In this document: piece by piece, positions 26,015 to 35,241 of the stretch | Numbering within the stretch: position 1 is the first letter of the stretch | Layout: every line of letters begins with the position of its first letter | Assembly (NCBI RefSeq): GCF_011769525.1 | Contig: NZ_CP050440.1 | Coordinates: 3,845,501-3,909,500 of the forward strand | Length of the DNA: 64,000 bases | Origin: Tolypothrix sp. PCC 7910 | Lineage (GTDB): Bacteria; Cyanobacteriota; Cyanobacteriia; Cyanobacteriales; Nostocaceae | Reading direction: 5' to 3' | Made by a program: the position numbers and the translations under genes | Notes under the pieces: model-generated | Told to the model about the DNA's origin: nothing | Databases searched by the model: none | The model's input: only the letters and a program-made list of their open reading frames with translations

Positions 26015-26051
26015 AATGCCCAATGCCCCATGCCCTATGCCCTATGCCCAA
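26015..26051. repeat. ATGCCC heptamer repeats inside the RNA-repair operon
   Basis: Units of ATGCCCA, ATGCCCC and ATGCCCT fill most of the 84-base gap between the RNA ligase stop and the HD-Pnk start. Read on the minus strand they create an in-frame false start for HD-Pnk. Confidence 0.75.
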
Positions 26052-26837
26052 TTAACTAAACAAATCTGCATCAGAACGCAGAATATTTGGTATGATTGGG
26101 CGATTGAGCCAATGCCCATCAGATTGTTGAATGGTGGTTAAAAAGCTGGAACGCACGTATTTATAACGCGCAATTACCGTATCTCCCGGTTCAACTTTGA
26201 TGTATATACCCTCCATCAACAAACTTTGGTCAGTTTGTTTCAGGGAACGTTCCACATCCAGTCCTCTTTCCTGACAAATTTGGCGGAAAGTTTGCAAATG
26301 TGCGGGGGTTTGATAATGTGACTCACCCACCAAGCCAATCATTTGTTTGTAGGATTGAAGCTTACCGGAAAACAGCACAGGTACAGAAAATAAAGGCAAT
26401 CCAGCTAGTAACTGCTGACGGCTTTTAGTGCTAAGGAATACTTGCTTTTTTAAATCCAATACGTCGTATTCTAAAAAGTAGTGGGGTAAGGCATCATAAA
26501 ATACCGTGTGTTTGGCATAAAGCCATTCCCCAAAAAGAATATAGCGACTTCCCAATACCTGCCAAAAAGCTAAAGCGTGAGTATGCGCCCACTGTTTAAA
26601 CAAATTGAAGTGCTTTTCTCTCGCCCCACCTGTTAAATAGTGTCCTCGACTTTGTAGTCTGATTTGACCATCAGCAGCAAAACTAATGGCTGCATTTGCA
26701 CCATCAACTTTTTCTTCAACAACTACATACTGTTCTTTGAGTGCATCAAAGGGAATACTATCTAGGTCTTCATCCCCAGGTTGCAACCGCGAACCCTGAA
26801 TGTGATGGGTACGCGGATATTTATAGATTTGTTCCAT
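26052..26837 (-). CDS. RNA ligase (nucleotidyltransferase-fold, Rnl type)
   Basis: The 261-residue protein has the ATP-dependent RNA ligase motifs. Motif I is EKVDGAN with K43 as the AMP-accepting lysine. RLQSRGHYL follows, then motif III-like ILFGEWLYAKH (100-110) with YFLEYDVLDL, motif IV MEGIYIKVEP and motif V ARYKYVRSSF. It would seal 5'-phosphate and 3'-OH RNA ends prepared by the HD-Pnk encoded 84 bases downstream. Compact size and absence of an added C-terminal domain resemble small bacterial Rnl proteins. The pair forms a likely RNA repair operon with ligase first. Confidence 0.87.
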   Translation of the reverse strand: MEQIYKYPRTHHIQGSRLQPGDEDLDSIPFDALKEQYVVVEEKVDGANAAISFAADGQIRLQSRGHYLTGGAREKHFNLFKQWAHTHALAFWQVLGSRYILFGEWLYAKHTVFYDALPHYFLEYDVLDLKKQVFLSTKSRQQLLAGLPLFSVPVLFSGKLQSYKQMIGLVGESHYQTPAHLQTFRQICQERGLDVERSLKQTDQSLLMEGIYIKVEPGDTVIARYKYVRSSFLTTIQQSDGHWLNRPIIPNILRSDADLFS

Positions 26838-27226
26838 GACTTTTATACCTTGCTGATAGCAATCAAATATTTGCGCGGCGAACTGAAACGAATTAGCAAT
26901 TTTTCTCGAGGGGAAAATCAGGAATTGCTAGCATCCGCCATTGAACTGAATTTGATTGAGACCAGGGACTACATATGCCGTTACCGTAGTTTTCCAAGAG
27001 TAGTATCTTTATAATACATATACTCCACAGGCTGGGGCAATGTTTCCGGAAACAAGCATTTAGAAAGCCAACTTTTTCAAAAAGTCGGGTTTCTCAGTAG
27101 CAAGTCTTGCTTAAGTAAGCGGCATTTCAACCTACATATACTAAAGGTGTGGTAAACCTAAATCAGATTGCGATCGCAGATTTGTTTTTATATATTTATT
27201 TTTATAATTTTAAAATAGAAATAATA
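26838..27226. other. Intergenic region between sugar transferase and RNA ligase genes
   Basis: The 389 bp should contain the RNA ligase promoter and the 3' end of the sugar-transferase transcript. A 77-codon plus-strand frame overlaps the ligase start and I treat it as spurious. AAAAAGTCGGGTTTCTCAG near 27079 looks like part of a dispersed repeat. Confidence 0.4.
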
Positions 27227-27919
27227 CTAAAAAGCACCGTCTTTCTTAAAGACAACTTTGAGAGTTTTAATAATTAAAATAATATCGTAAGCTATAGACC
27301 ATTTACGTTGGTAGTTAATATCCATATTAAAAATATCTTCAAAGTCTTTAATTTGAGAACGTCCATTAGCTTGCCATTCTCCAGTCATACCAGGTTTGAC
27401 ATTTAAACGTTGCCAGTGGTGATTTGAGTAATGCATCACTTCATCAGGAGTTGGAGGACGTGTACCGACTAGGCTCATTTCTCCTAGCAATACGTTCCAA
27501 AACTGAGGGAGTTCATCTAGACTCGTACGCCGGAGAAGCTTCCCTACCCTTGTAATTCGAGGGTCATTCTCATTTTTAAAAATACGCTTATTTTGAGCTT
27601 CGTTATTAACAAGATGTTTAAGTTTTTCAGCACCAACTACCATAGAACGAAATTTCCAAATGCGGAAAGAGCGCCCATTCAGCCCACAGCGAATTTGACT
27701 ATAAAATATAGGGCCAGGATTATCTAATCGAATAGCTATAGCTACCGGAATCAAAATAATTACCATAATCCCTAGTCCTATCACAGCACCTAAGATGTCA
27801 ATTATCCTTTTTGCTTTGCTATTAACAGAGGGATGAATTGGGAGTTGAGCAACATGGGAAATATAGGCGCTATTCACAACTGGTATGTCAATTGGTTGTG
27901 AATTAGAAGATTTAGGCAT
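27227..27919 (-). CDS. Polyprenyl-phosphate sugar-1-phosphate transferase
   Basis: The 230-residue protein belongs to the bacterial sugar transferase (WcaJ/RfbP catalytic domain) family, which loads the first sugar-1-phosphate onto undecaprenyl phosphate. After a polar N-terminus there is the re-entrant membrane helix (IIDILGAVIGLGIMVIILIP), then the catalytic pattern DNPGPIFYSQIRCG, WKFRSMVVGAE, the DP pair in NENDPRITRVGKLLRRTSLDE, LPQFWNVLLGEMSLVGTRPP and the GMTGEWQANGR end. It is the small form without extra membrane helices. It follows the WecG-type gene by 97 bases and closes the minus-strand polysaccharide locus. MPKSSN is the preferred start. Confidence 0.9.
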   Translation of the reverse strand: MPKSSNSQPIDIPVVNSAYISHVAQLPIHPSVNSKAKRIIDILGAVIGLGIMVIILIPVAIAIRLDNPGPIFYSQIRCGLNGRSFRIWKFRSMVVGAEKLKHLVNNEAQNKRIFKNENDPRITRVGKLLRRTSLDELPQFWNVLLGEMSLVGTRPPTPDEVMHYSNHHWQRLNVKPGMTGEWQANGRSQIKDFEDIFNMDINYQRKWSIAYDIILIIKTLKVVFKKDGAF

Positions 27920-28016
27920 AGTGATTAAAAGTCCAGTCAATTATTATTAAAAGCCAGGAGTATCGCTAAAAACTTTGGTTAATATTTAGGGACATTTAAT
28001 TGGTATTATTGAACTC

Positions 28017-28904
28017 TTATTTACTGCTCTGTTCCTCGCTAGGTGTCATTTGATAAAAATTAAGTTTTTGTTGCAAAATTAACCATAAAAAAGGTACATC
28101 TTCAATTAAATATCTTTTCCATAATCTCTGTGGTTCACATAACATTCTATACAACCATTCAAAACCTAAATTACTAATAAATACTGGTGCTCTTTGGATA
28201 TTTCCAGCTTCAAAGTCAATCGTCGCACCTATTGCTAAAAATATCTTGATATTGGGCAATTGCTCTTTATATTTATAGATCCATTTTTCTTGTTTGGGTG
28301 CACCCAAGCCAACTGCTAAGACAGTCGCTCCTGAATCATTAATTAATTTCACTATGCTTTTGCATTCTTGTTCATTTTTTTCAAAACCAAAAGTTGGTGA
28401 ATAGTTACCCACAACAATATTGCGGCGGACTTTAGTATTGATTCTCTCTTGAGCTTGATCTGCTACACCTTTAGCTGCACCCAGTAAAAAAATTTTGATT
28501 TGCTCGTTTTTTTTGTGAAAATTGTAAAAGGCGGGAAAGAAATCAGAACCAGATATTTTCTCTTTGATGGGATTACCTAAAAATCTAGAAGCATAAATCA
28601 GAATTTGGCTATCACAGAGTTTATAGTCAGCACTACTATATGCCTCTAAAAACTCCTGATCGCGTTGCAGTTTCATTAGATGATCGACATTAGGTGTAAA
28701 GACAATACCGTCATGAAGATTTTCTAAAACCTCAGTTTTGAGTAAATTATCAATTTCAATATTTAAAACATTAACTTTTTCCGTAAATTCCTGCTTGATA
28801 GAATTACGATAACGTGGGAAAAATCGCCTGCGTAAAAGTTTGATTTTCCTAGAAAAGAAAATATTCCCAAAACGAGGAGTGAGATAACTCATTCGGTTTG
28901 CCAT
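28017..28904 (-). CDS. WecG/TagA/CpsF-family glycosyltransferase
   Basis: The 295-residue protein has the GT26 pattern: VFTPNVDHLMKLQRD near the catalytic Asp, ADYKLCDSQILIYASRFLG, FLLGAAKGVADQAQERI, VGLGAPKQEKWI and the C-terminal RAPVFISNLGFEWLYRML with EPQRLWKRYL. This family adds ManNAcA, ManNAc or glucosyl residues to lipid-linked sugars. An N-terminal basic segment (RKIKLLRRRFFPRYR) may hold it at the membrane. It lies upstream of the sugar transferase gene that would make its lipid-linked acceptor. Confidence 0.88.
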   Translation of the reverse strand: MANRMSYLTPRFGNIFFSRKIKLLRRRFFPRYRNSIKQEFTEKVNVLNIEIDNLLKTEVLENLHDGIVFTPNVDHLMKLQRDQEFLEAYSSADYKLCDSQILIYASRFLGNPIKEKISGSDFFPAFYNFHKKNEQIKIFLLGAAKGVADQAQERINTKVRRNIVVGNYSPTFGFEKNEQECKSIVKLINDSGATVLAVGLGAPKQEKWIYKYKEQLPNIKIFLAIGATIDFEAGNIQRAPVFISNLGFEWLYRMLCEPQRLWKRYLIEDVPFLWLILQQKLNFYQMTPSEEQSSK

Positions 28905-29538
28905 ATATTTTGAAGCCCATTATTGACAGTTGGTAAATGCTGGGGCGCTGTGCAATCAGCACAATTTACACACCACTTGATGCTTGGGTAAAATCAAAAC
29001 TCTTTACTTGCTTGTCATACAAGGAATGCCATAGGTCAAAATCTATCAAGACCTTGAGAATATTTATTTGCATTACAAGCTGATGCATCAACACAATAAA
29101 AGTCTTGATGTAACCAGAGGTTTTATTTATTTGATATGCGTACAGTCTCCTCTGCTCATATCAATATAAAAAACTATCTAACGGCTATTTAAGCTCTCAT
29201 TAATACAGCATCCCCATCAGCCAATAAGATTATCCACATAGCTATCCGCTTGGTTGTAGCGTACAGATAGCTAAAACTTCATAATAAATTCATCTATATT
29301 GAGTAGAAAAAAACTGGTATTCTTAGTAATTAACTAGCTAAAAATAAACCCTAAAATATAATATAAAGATGCGACATCTAAACGTTGCTTATGACCAGTG
29401 ATTTATGAATTAAAGATTGCTATTGCCTTTAATGAAGAGGGTAATAATCCAAGCTATATAATTTTTGAACCCCCGAAACATTTTTGCGATCGCTATCATC
29501 TCTAGCTGTATTATCCTCTCAATCATTCGGTCGTTGTC
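28905..29538. other. Intergenic region (634 bp)
   Basis: AT-rich DNA between the WecG-type gene (minus) and a small plus-strand gene. It should include the promoter of the WecG and sugar-transferase unit and that of the 29539 gene. I find no gene, strong hairpin or repeat here except one HIP1-like site near 29487. Confidence 0.4.
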
Positions 29539-29838
29539 ATGGAAAGACCTCGCGTTATGGTCATTGGTAGTAGAGTCACTATGGTGCAACATGTCAGTCG
29601 CTACTGCCTAAAAAAGGATTTAGAAGTGTTCCCTTACTATGGGATTCCCCTCAATGAAGAAATAACTCTATTCAATCCCCATGTTTTTGTACTTTGCCAG
29701 CCTCTACCTGAAGGCTTCTTGCCATGCATAGCACAACCCTACATTTTATTGTCAGAGCAAGCAATTGATGGGGATCTAAACGATGTTACATCCCCATCAG
29801 AATTGTCTATACGCTTGCAAGAAGTCCTCCAAATTTAA
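29539..29838 (+). CDS. Small hypothetical protein, receiver-like beginning
   Basis: The 99-residue protein is not assigned to a family. Its first 75 residues alternate strands and helices (RPRVMVIGSRVTMVQHVSR, NPHVFVLCQPLPEG) in a way that recalls a shortened response-regulator receiver in which Cys stands where the phospho-acceptor Asp is expected. That resemblance is weak. It converges with the response regulator gene, and their ends overlap by 4 bases. The start ATG has no strong ribosome site. Confidence 0.5.
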   Translation: MERPRVMVIGSRVTMVQHVSRYCLKKDLEVFPYYGIPLNEEITLFNPHVFVLCQPLPEGFLPCIAQPYILLSEQAIDGDLNDVTSPSELSIRLQEVLQI

Positions 29839-30515
29839 ATTAATCCTTCTCTGATAGCAATTGCAGCTGCTTGAACGCGATCGTCTACGCTGAGTTTGTT
29901 CAGGATCATACGTACATAGGACTTCACTGTTCCTAGTGACAGGTATAATTCATCAGCAATGCTTTGGTTGGAATAGCCATCAGCAATTAATTTTAAAATT
30001 TCCCGTTCCCGATTGCTCAGGACTGGCTGTTGCCCGGTTTCAGTCACAGTCGCTTTATTATGGGCAACTACCACGGGTTTAAGCATTCGGGACACCTTTT
30101 GGGCAATTTTTGGGTCTAAATAGGCACCACCTTGGAGAATCAATTGAATCACTACAATCAATTGCTCCCATTCAATACTCTTTAAACAGTAACCATCTGC
30201 ACCAGCTGCTAGCATTCCCATCACCTGGGTATCATGGTCAAATGCGCTCAAAGCTAGAATGCGGATATTAGGGCGATCGCTTTTAATTTGCTGTGTAGCT
30301 GTGATGCCATCCATAACTGGCATATCAATGTCCATTAAAATCACATCTGGCTGGAGTTTTATAGCTAGTTCTATTGCCTGTGTGCCATCTGTAGCCTCTC
30401 CCACGACATCAAAACCAGGTTCCATAGTAAACTGGCCTTTCATCCCTCGGCGTACCAAAGCATGATCGTCTACTAATAAAATCCGTACGTTTTTTTGCTC
30501 GTCACTCTCAGACAT
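29835..30515 (-). CDS. NarL/FixJ-type response regulator
   Basis: The 226-residue regulator has a receiver domain (RILLVDDHALVRRGM, acidic pair D16-D17, phospho-acceptor D62 in VILMDIDMPVMDG, conserved Lys in GYCLKS) and a LuxR-type helix-turn-helix (SNREREILKLIADG, SNQSIADELYLSLGTVKSYV). It is a DNA-binding transcription regulator. I choose MSESDEQ as the start, 25 bases after the stop of the histidine kinase gene upstream. Longer frames overlap the kinase gene. The two are a cognate pair, placed inside the polysaccharide locus and so plausible regulators of it. Confidence 0.92.
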   Translation of the reverse strand: MSESDEQKNVRILLVDDHALVRRGMKGQFTMEPGFDVVGEATDGTQAIELAIKLQPDVILMDIDMPVMDGITATQQIKSDRPNIRILALSAFDHDTQVMGMLAAGADGYCLKSIEWEQLIVVIQLILQGGAYLDPKIAQKVSRMLKPVVVAHNKATVTETGQQPVLSNREREILKLIADGYSNQSIADELYLSLGTVKSYVRMILNKLSVDDRVQAAAIAIREGLI

Positions 30516-30540
30516 GATTCCTGTTCCTACACTTTTGACA

Positions 30541-32064
30541 CTATGCATGATGGAACCTAACCTTATCTGTATTAACTGGTAGGGTAAACCAAAATGTACT
30601 ACCTTTACCGAGGGAACTGTCAACGCCGATTATGCCACCATGAGCTTCAATGATTTGACGGCATAAATAAAGACCTAGTCCACATTTACCACGTCGGCCC
30701 CGTCCTTGTACAAAACGGTAAAACAGTTGTTCTTTTTCCTGTGGTGCAATCCCTCTACCTTGATCACGCACCGAAACTTTGACTTGGTTGTCTTTGAAGC
30801 TAGCAACCTCAATTGATATTTGTTTGTGAAGTTCACTAACGCGCACAGCATTGTCTAACAAATTTTGTAAAACGCGTCGGATCTCTAACTCATCACCATA
30901 GATAGTTGGTAAATAGTGGGCAATGCGATAATTTATACAAAAATCAGACTCAGAAATAGCCTGAATTTGGTCAATAACTTTCACAACTATCTTTTCCCAA
31001 TTCAGAGGCTCATAGTTTAAGCTCACACTATTACCAGCTTCATAACGAGAGATATCTAAGAGAGCTTCCACCAACTTGATCAAATCCTCGTTACTTTGGT
31101 GGTAGTCTTTGAATACTTCTCTCCAAGTGTCACTAACTGCACCAAAAGCCCCTTTGAGCATACTCTCTAGGGTGGTACGAGTAGCTAAGAGGGGGGTTCG
31201 GAGGTCGTGAGATAGGGTACAGATCAGCTCTTCAAGATTTTGATTACGTACCTGTATGCATATTTGACGACGTTGAATCTCATTCACCATTGCATCAACA
31301 ACTTCTGTTAATTGACTGATTTTGTCAGGATTCCGATAGTCAATTGCAGATTTTCTGTGCTTTTTTTTCAACTGGTGCAAAGTTACTGTAGCTCGTCGAT
31401 GCAAAAGCTGGAGATGAAAACCCACTGCTAGCAATATCAGTATTGTGCTGATGATATTGAGAACAATGTTGATTTGGTGTAAATTAGTGAGCCAGATTGT
31501 GCGATCGCTCAACAGGTTTTGCTCTTGCTCAACTAAGCCTTGAACTTTATTTCGCAAAGCGCCAAATAAAGCCATTTCTACGCGACTATCACGGCTTTGA
31601 ACATTAGAGAAATTCTGTTGACTCAACTCACTTTGCAATTGCTGATAAATATCTTTAATGTGATCGAGTTGCCTTAGTTGACTAGGATTATCCTTTGAGA
31701 GATGGTATAGACGATTGAAGTTATTCTCAAAAGAGATAGTCTCTAATTCATCACCCTCAACTAAGTGTTTTTCTAAGTCAATCACAGCTTTGAGGAGATG
31801 ATCCGCTTCTTGCTCTAGCAATACACCATGAGTTAAATTTTGGGATGCTTCGTGTTTGAAATATCCTAGCCAAAGGTCTAAGCCATGTTGAACTAATATC
31901 AAAAACACCACAATGAACAAGCTAGTATACAACGGTCTAAATAAATAACTTTTCTGAGCAGATGGAGTTATTAACCGTAAGAAATTAATAGCAAACACCC
32001 TAACAAATCTGTAAGCTGACATCAGCAATATCCAGTGCTTGGCTGGCATCTTAAATAACTGCAA
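30541..32064 (-). CDS. Membrane sensor histidine kinase
   Basis: The 507-residue kinase has two membrane helices (about 45-62 and 200-220) around a mostly helical periplasmic sensor of roughly 135 residues, rich in Gln, Leu and Glu as in CHASE3-type sensors. A HAMP-like linker follows. The H-box LSHDLRTPLLATRT has phospho-acceptor H286. The N-box is VLQNLLDNAVR, and the glycine boxes DQGRGIAP and GKCGLGLYLC are intact. It is the first gene of the two-component operon with the LuxR-type regulator 25 bases downstream. Confidence 0.92.
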   Translation of the reverse strand: MQLFKMPAKHWILLMSAYRFVRVFAINFLRLITPSAQKSYLFRPLYTSLFIVVFLILVQHGLDLWLGYFKHEASQNLTHGVLLEQEADHLLKAVIDLEKHLVEGDELETISFENNFNRLYHLSKDNPSQLRQLDHIKDIYQQLQSELSQQNFSNVQSRDSRVEMALFGALRNKVQGLVEQEQNLLSDRTIWLTNLHQINIVLNIISTILILLAVGFHLQLLHRRATVTLHQLKKKHRKSAIDYRNPDKISQLTEVVDAMVNEIQRRQICIQVRNQNLEELICTLSHDLRTPLLATRTTLESMLKGAFGAVSDTWREVFKDYHQSNEDLIKLVEALLDISRYEAGNSVSLNYEPLNWEKIVVKVIDQIQAISESDFCINYRIAHYLPTIYGDELEIRRVLQNLLDNAVRVSELHKQISIEVASFKDNQVKVSVRDQGRGIAPQEKEQLFYRFVQGRGRRGKCGLGLYLCRQIIEAHGGIIGVDSSLGKGSTFWFTLPVNTDKVRFHHA

Positions 32065-32985
32065 ATTGTTGATATTTCAAGCTTGATATTTCAGGTATAT
32101 CCGCAGCTGTATATTATTCTGAATAATCCTGATATGATAGCAAGTATATGCTTACAAGCTTGATTGTTATCTCCAGATTGGGATAGATGCAAAATAAGTT
32201 GTCAATAAATCTACTTTGTTCTTCATATCACACCCATAAACATGATTACCATTTTTTGTTAAATAGCTCAGACTATCGGTTTATTGTAACTGGGATGGAA
32301 GCAGTATATCACTACCAAAGTTCTTTTAAACACTAGATTATTAAACTTCTATATAAGATTAGTCAGCACTAGAATATGATGTATCTCTGTTGTAAAATTT
32401 CGCTGCTCTCACAAACACTTTTTACTATAGCATTACTAAATAGATTTTTAATCAATAAAAGCTGTAAGCTTTATATAGCAAGTTTTGTAGTATATCTAAA
32501 CTATTAATTTTCCATATTTATATCATGATATTTTAGAGTAAAATCTAGATTATTTTTCTATAAAAAATGTTACATATTTTGCATCCACAGCAGATAAATA
32601 CTGAGAATTCTTGATCAAAATACAATTACAATATATTTATCACTATCTCTGTCTTTATCTAAGATTAACATTCTAAATGTAGCAATATTAATCGACAAAT
32701 ATTGCTACATTATTATTTCTTCAGAGTAATATAATTCACTCAATAACGCAATTTTAAGGTTCGATAAAATCAGGATAAATTTAAAATTAGCTGTCTAAAA
32801 TATAAAAAATCTTTAGTAAAGATAGACACTAATAAAAAAATTAATTTTACGTACAATTAATCTCTCAACTTTGAGGTCAAATTTTAAACAATAAATACTT
32901 CTCAGATAATACTACCTATTACTTATCTGAGAAGTATTTTGACCACATTACTCAAGAGAATATGAACACACACAAGTGTATTCAA
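32065..32985. other. AT-rich intergenic region with two perfect hairpins (921 bp)
   Basis: No gene is seen. A perfect 14-bp stem, AATGTAGCAATATT at 32676-32689 with AATATTGCTACATT at 32698-32711, has an 8-base loop. A second, 17-bp, hairpin lies at 32893-32939 and is listed separately. The first 150 bases should hold the histidine kinase promoter. Confidence 0.55.
32893..32939 (-). terminator. 17-bp perfect hairpin after the GH74-like gene
   Basis: AAATACTTCTCAGATAA pairs perfectly with TTATCTGAGAAGTATTT across 13 bases. It lies 47 bases beyond the stop codon of the minus-strand gene, and on that strand ATTGTTTAAAAT follows. This fits a terminator that may work in both directions. Confidence 0.65.
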
Positions 32986-35109
32986 TTACGGGCTACCATA
33001 GTAAATTCCTCGCCCATTTGTACCAATAAAGACCAGCCCAAATTGCTGTCTACTGGCTTCCATTACATTCGGGTTATTGCCGATAGGTATTTGGGAATCG
33101 CCAATACTTGTCCATGTTTTGGCATTATCTAGAGAACGGAATACTCCTTCACCTAGACCAGTAATTTTGCCATACAAATACAATGCAGGAATTGTGCTGC
33201 CCGTTTGTGGCTTTCCAAAAGCAAATAAATAAGCTCTCTCCACTTGAGGAATCTTTGTAAATGTCTGACCACCATTGGTTGAGCGATGTAATCCATTCCA
33301 GTTGAGACTCACCCAAACCTCGCCGCTTACCCCTGGAACTGTTTTAAGGGTAGACCAATTTTCGTATGCTAGGGATGAGTTGACAACGCTGAAAGATGCA
33401 CCACCGTTGTTACTGCGATAAAGTTTGCCACTACTGTAATAGTAAAATACATTGCCATTGACTTTGTCTGCAGCAATTGGCTGACCCCAATACCAAGGCC
33501 CTTGGGGTCCATTGGGCAATCCTGATACTTTAGTCCAAGAAGCGCCGCCGTTGGTAGTACGAAGCGGCTGACTTTGACTATTAATTACCACAAACAAACT
33601 GGGGCTATTTGCAGATATCGCTACACGCAGAGGTATGGTGTTCGAGGGGAATGATGAAAATTTGTTCCAAGTCTTGCCTCCGTCTGTAGAAGTTGCTCCT
33701 GTATAGGTATTGTTCCAGCGATTACCGCCTAAACGCACCATTCGTAAAGGATTGGTTTCACTGTAATCAATACTGTAGGTGTCTTGAAACCGTAGACCAT
33801 TATTGCCACCAAACTGTGTGCAAGGATAAGCCTTGAGTCCTTTGTGGTGATGAAAGCCATCAACATCAGCCAAACCGCTTAATAACACCGAACCACTGGG
33901 TGGAGCAACGAGGGCAAAGCTAACCACTTCCTCATGCCCTTGTTCGTAATTAGACCAGATAGGTGATTCAACATTGATATTATCTGTTTGCCATGTGCCA
34001 TACCAATCTGTTAACCATACCCTACCAGGGGTTTTGGGATCAAATTCAATATCTGCAGTTGCGGAAGCGAAATACCAATCAGGCCACCAAGGTACTTGAG
34101 AGTTTAAAGTGCGTTTTTTAGCTTGCCAAGAAGATCCACCATTAGTGGATTGGAAGATGGGATAGGAGTTGTTTTTTTGATACTGGTCGTAAACAACTAA
34201 AATTTGATTAGGGTTGCTGGGATTGACTGCGATCGCACCAAAGCTAGCTTGAGCATTAGGAGGGGTGATATTAGTCCAGACTCCATTTTTATATTTGCTC
34301 ACTCCAGCTTTATGGGTCGCATAAACAATACCATTGCTGACAACCGTCATGCGATTCACATGGGAAGGGCTACCTGCGATTTTACGCCAGGTGAGACCAT
34401 TGTCAGTAGATTGATATATGCCATCACCGTAAGTATTGGCATATACAATACCAGATGCTTTTTTATCAAAAACGATAGCAGCAATACCAATATCTGCTTG
34501 AGGTTTGGCTGTTAGGCTGGTAACTTTCTGCCATTTGCCACCACCATCAGATGACTTCCATAGCCCATTTGTGCGGGAACCAAAGAAGATGATATTGGAA
34601 TTAAAGGGACTAACAGCTAGTCTTTCACTAGCCCAACGCTGATTTTCATTGCCACCCATCGGCAAGTCAATATTCAATTTTGTCCAGGTTTTGCCTTGAT
34701 TAGTGGACTTAAAGATTGTCCCTAAACCAGCCCAACTACCTGTGTATTTACCCGCAGCAATATAGACAACATTGGGGTTTTGAGGATCGAGTGCTAGGGC
34801 TTCGCCTCCATAGTAGTTACTTTGGGCCAGGGGAAAGCGTTCTGTTAAAGGTATCCATGTCTTATTTGCAGGATTCCAACGGTAAAAGCCACCGATATCA
34901 GTTCGGATGTAGACAAGATTTTGCTGTAGAGGGTGCAGATAAATACCTGTAACATAGCCACCTCCCCCGATAGCGACATTTTGCCACTGATAGCCGGATG
35001 TTGCACTACAACTCGGTTTTACAGGTGTAATTGCAATAGCAGTAGTCAGCACCATCATGCCAATGCAGCCAGCATTGACTAAGGGAATGCAGAATTTGCG
35101 ATCGCTCAT
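32986..35109 (-). CDS. Secreted GH74-like beta-propeller glycoside hydrolase
   Basis: The 707-residue protein has an N-terminal signal segment (hydrophobic about 14-32) and then a double beta-propeller made of sialidase-type Asp-box repeats, for example STNQGKTW, SSDGGGKW, STDNGLTW, STNGGSSW, STDGGKTW and STNGGQTF. The opening WQNVAIGGGGYVTGI with YIRTDIGGFYRW is characteristic of GH74 xyloglucanases, where the Asp of TDIGG (D71 here) is one catalytic acid. GLADVDGF in the middle is a candidate for the second. GH74 enzymes cut beta-1,4-glucan backbones. In this locus it may trim or release the cell's own exopolysaccharide. Confidence 0.8.
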   Translation of the reverse strand: MSDRKFCIPLVNAGCIGMMVLTTAIAITPVKPSCSATSGYQWQNVAIGGGGYVTGIYLHPLQQNLVYIRTDIGGFYRWNPANKTWIPLTERFPLAQSNYYGGEALALDPQNPNVVYIAAGKYTGSWAGLGTIFKSTNQGKTWTKLNIDLPMGGNENQRWASERLAVSPFNSNIIFFGSRTNGLWKSSDGGGKWQKVTSLTAKPQADIGIAAIVFDKKASGIVYANTYGDGIYQSTDNGLTWRKIAGSPSHVNRMTVVSNGIVYATHKAGVSKYKNGVWTNITPPNAQASFGAIAVNPSNPNQILVVYDQYQKNNSYPIFQSTNGGSSWQAKKRTLNSQVPWWPDWYFASATADIEFDPKTPGRVWLTDWYGTWQTDNINVESPIWSNYEQGHEEVVSFALVAPPSGSVLLSGLADVDGFHHHKGLKAYPCTQFGGNNGLRFQDTYSIDYSETNPLRMVRLGGNRWNNTYTGATSTDGGKTWNKFSSFPSNTIPLRVAISANSPSLFVVINSQSQPLRTTNGGASWTKVSGLPNGPQGPWYWGQPIAADKVNGNVFYYYSSGKLYRSNNGGASFSVVNSSLAYENWSTLKTVPGVSGEVWVSLNWNGLHRSTNGGQTFTKIPQVERAYLFAFGKPQTGSTIPALYLYGKITGLGEGVFRSLDNAKTWTSIGDSQIPIGNNPNVMEASRQQFGLVFIGTNGRGIYYGSP

Positions 35110-35241
35110 AGCCGATTACTTGAATTACGGAACACATCTACATCTACAGAAGAAAACTAGTGTTACAGGAATATTACGCAAACTTTGCTACTTTAATATG
35201 AGTAATTTCAAGTATTTATTTAACAAATCCAAGGTCAATCC

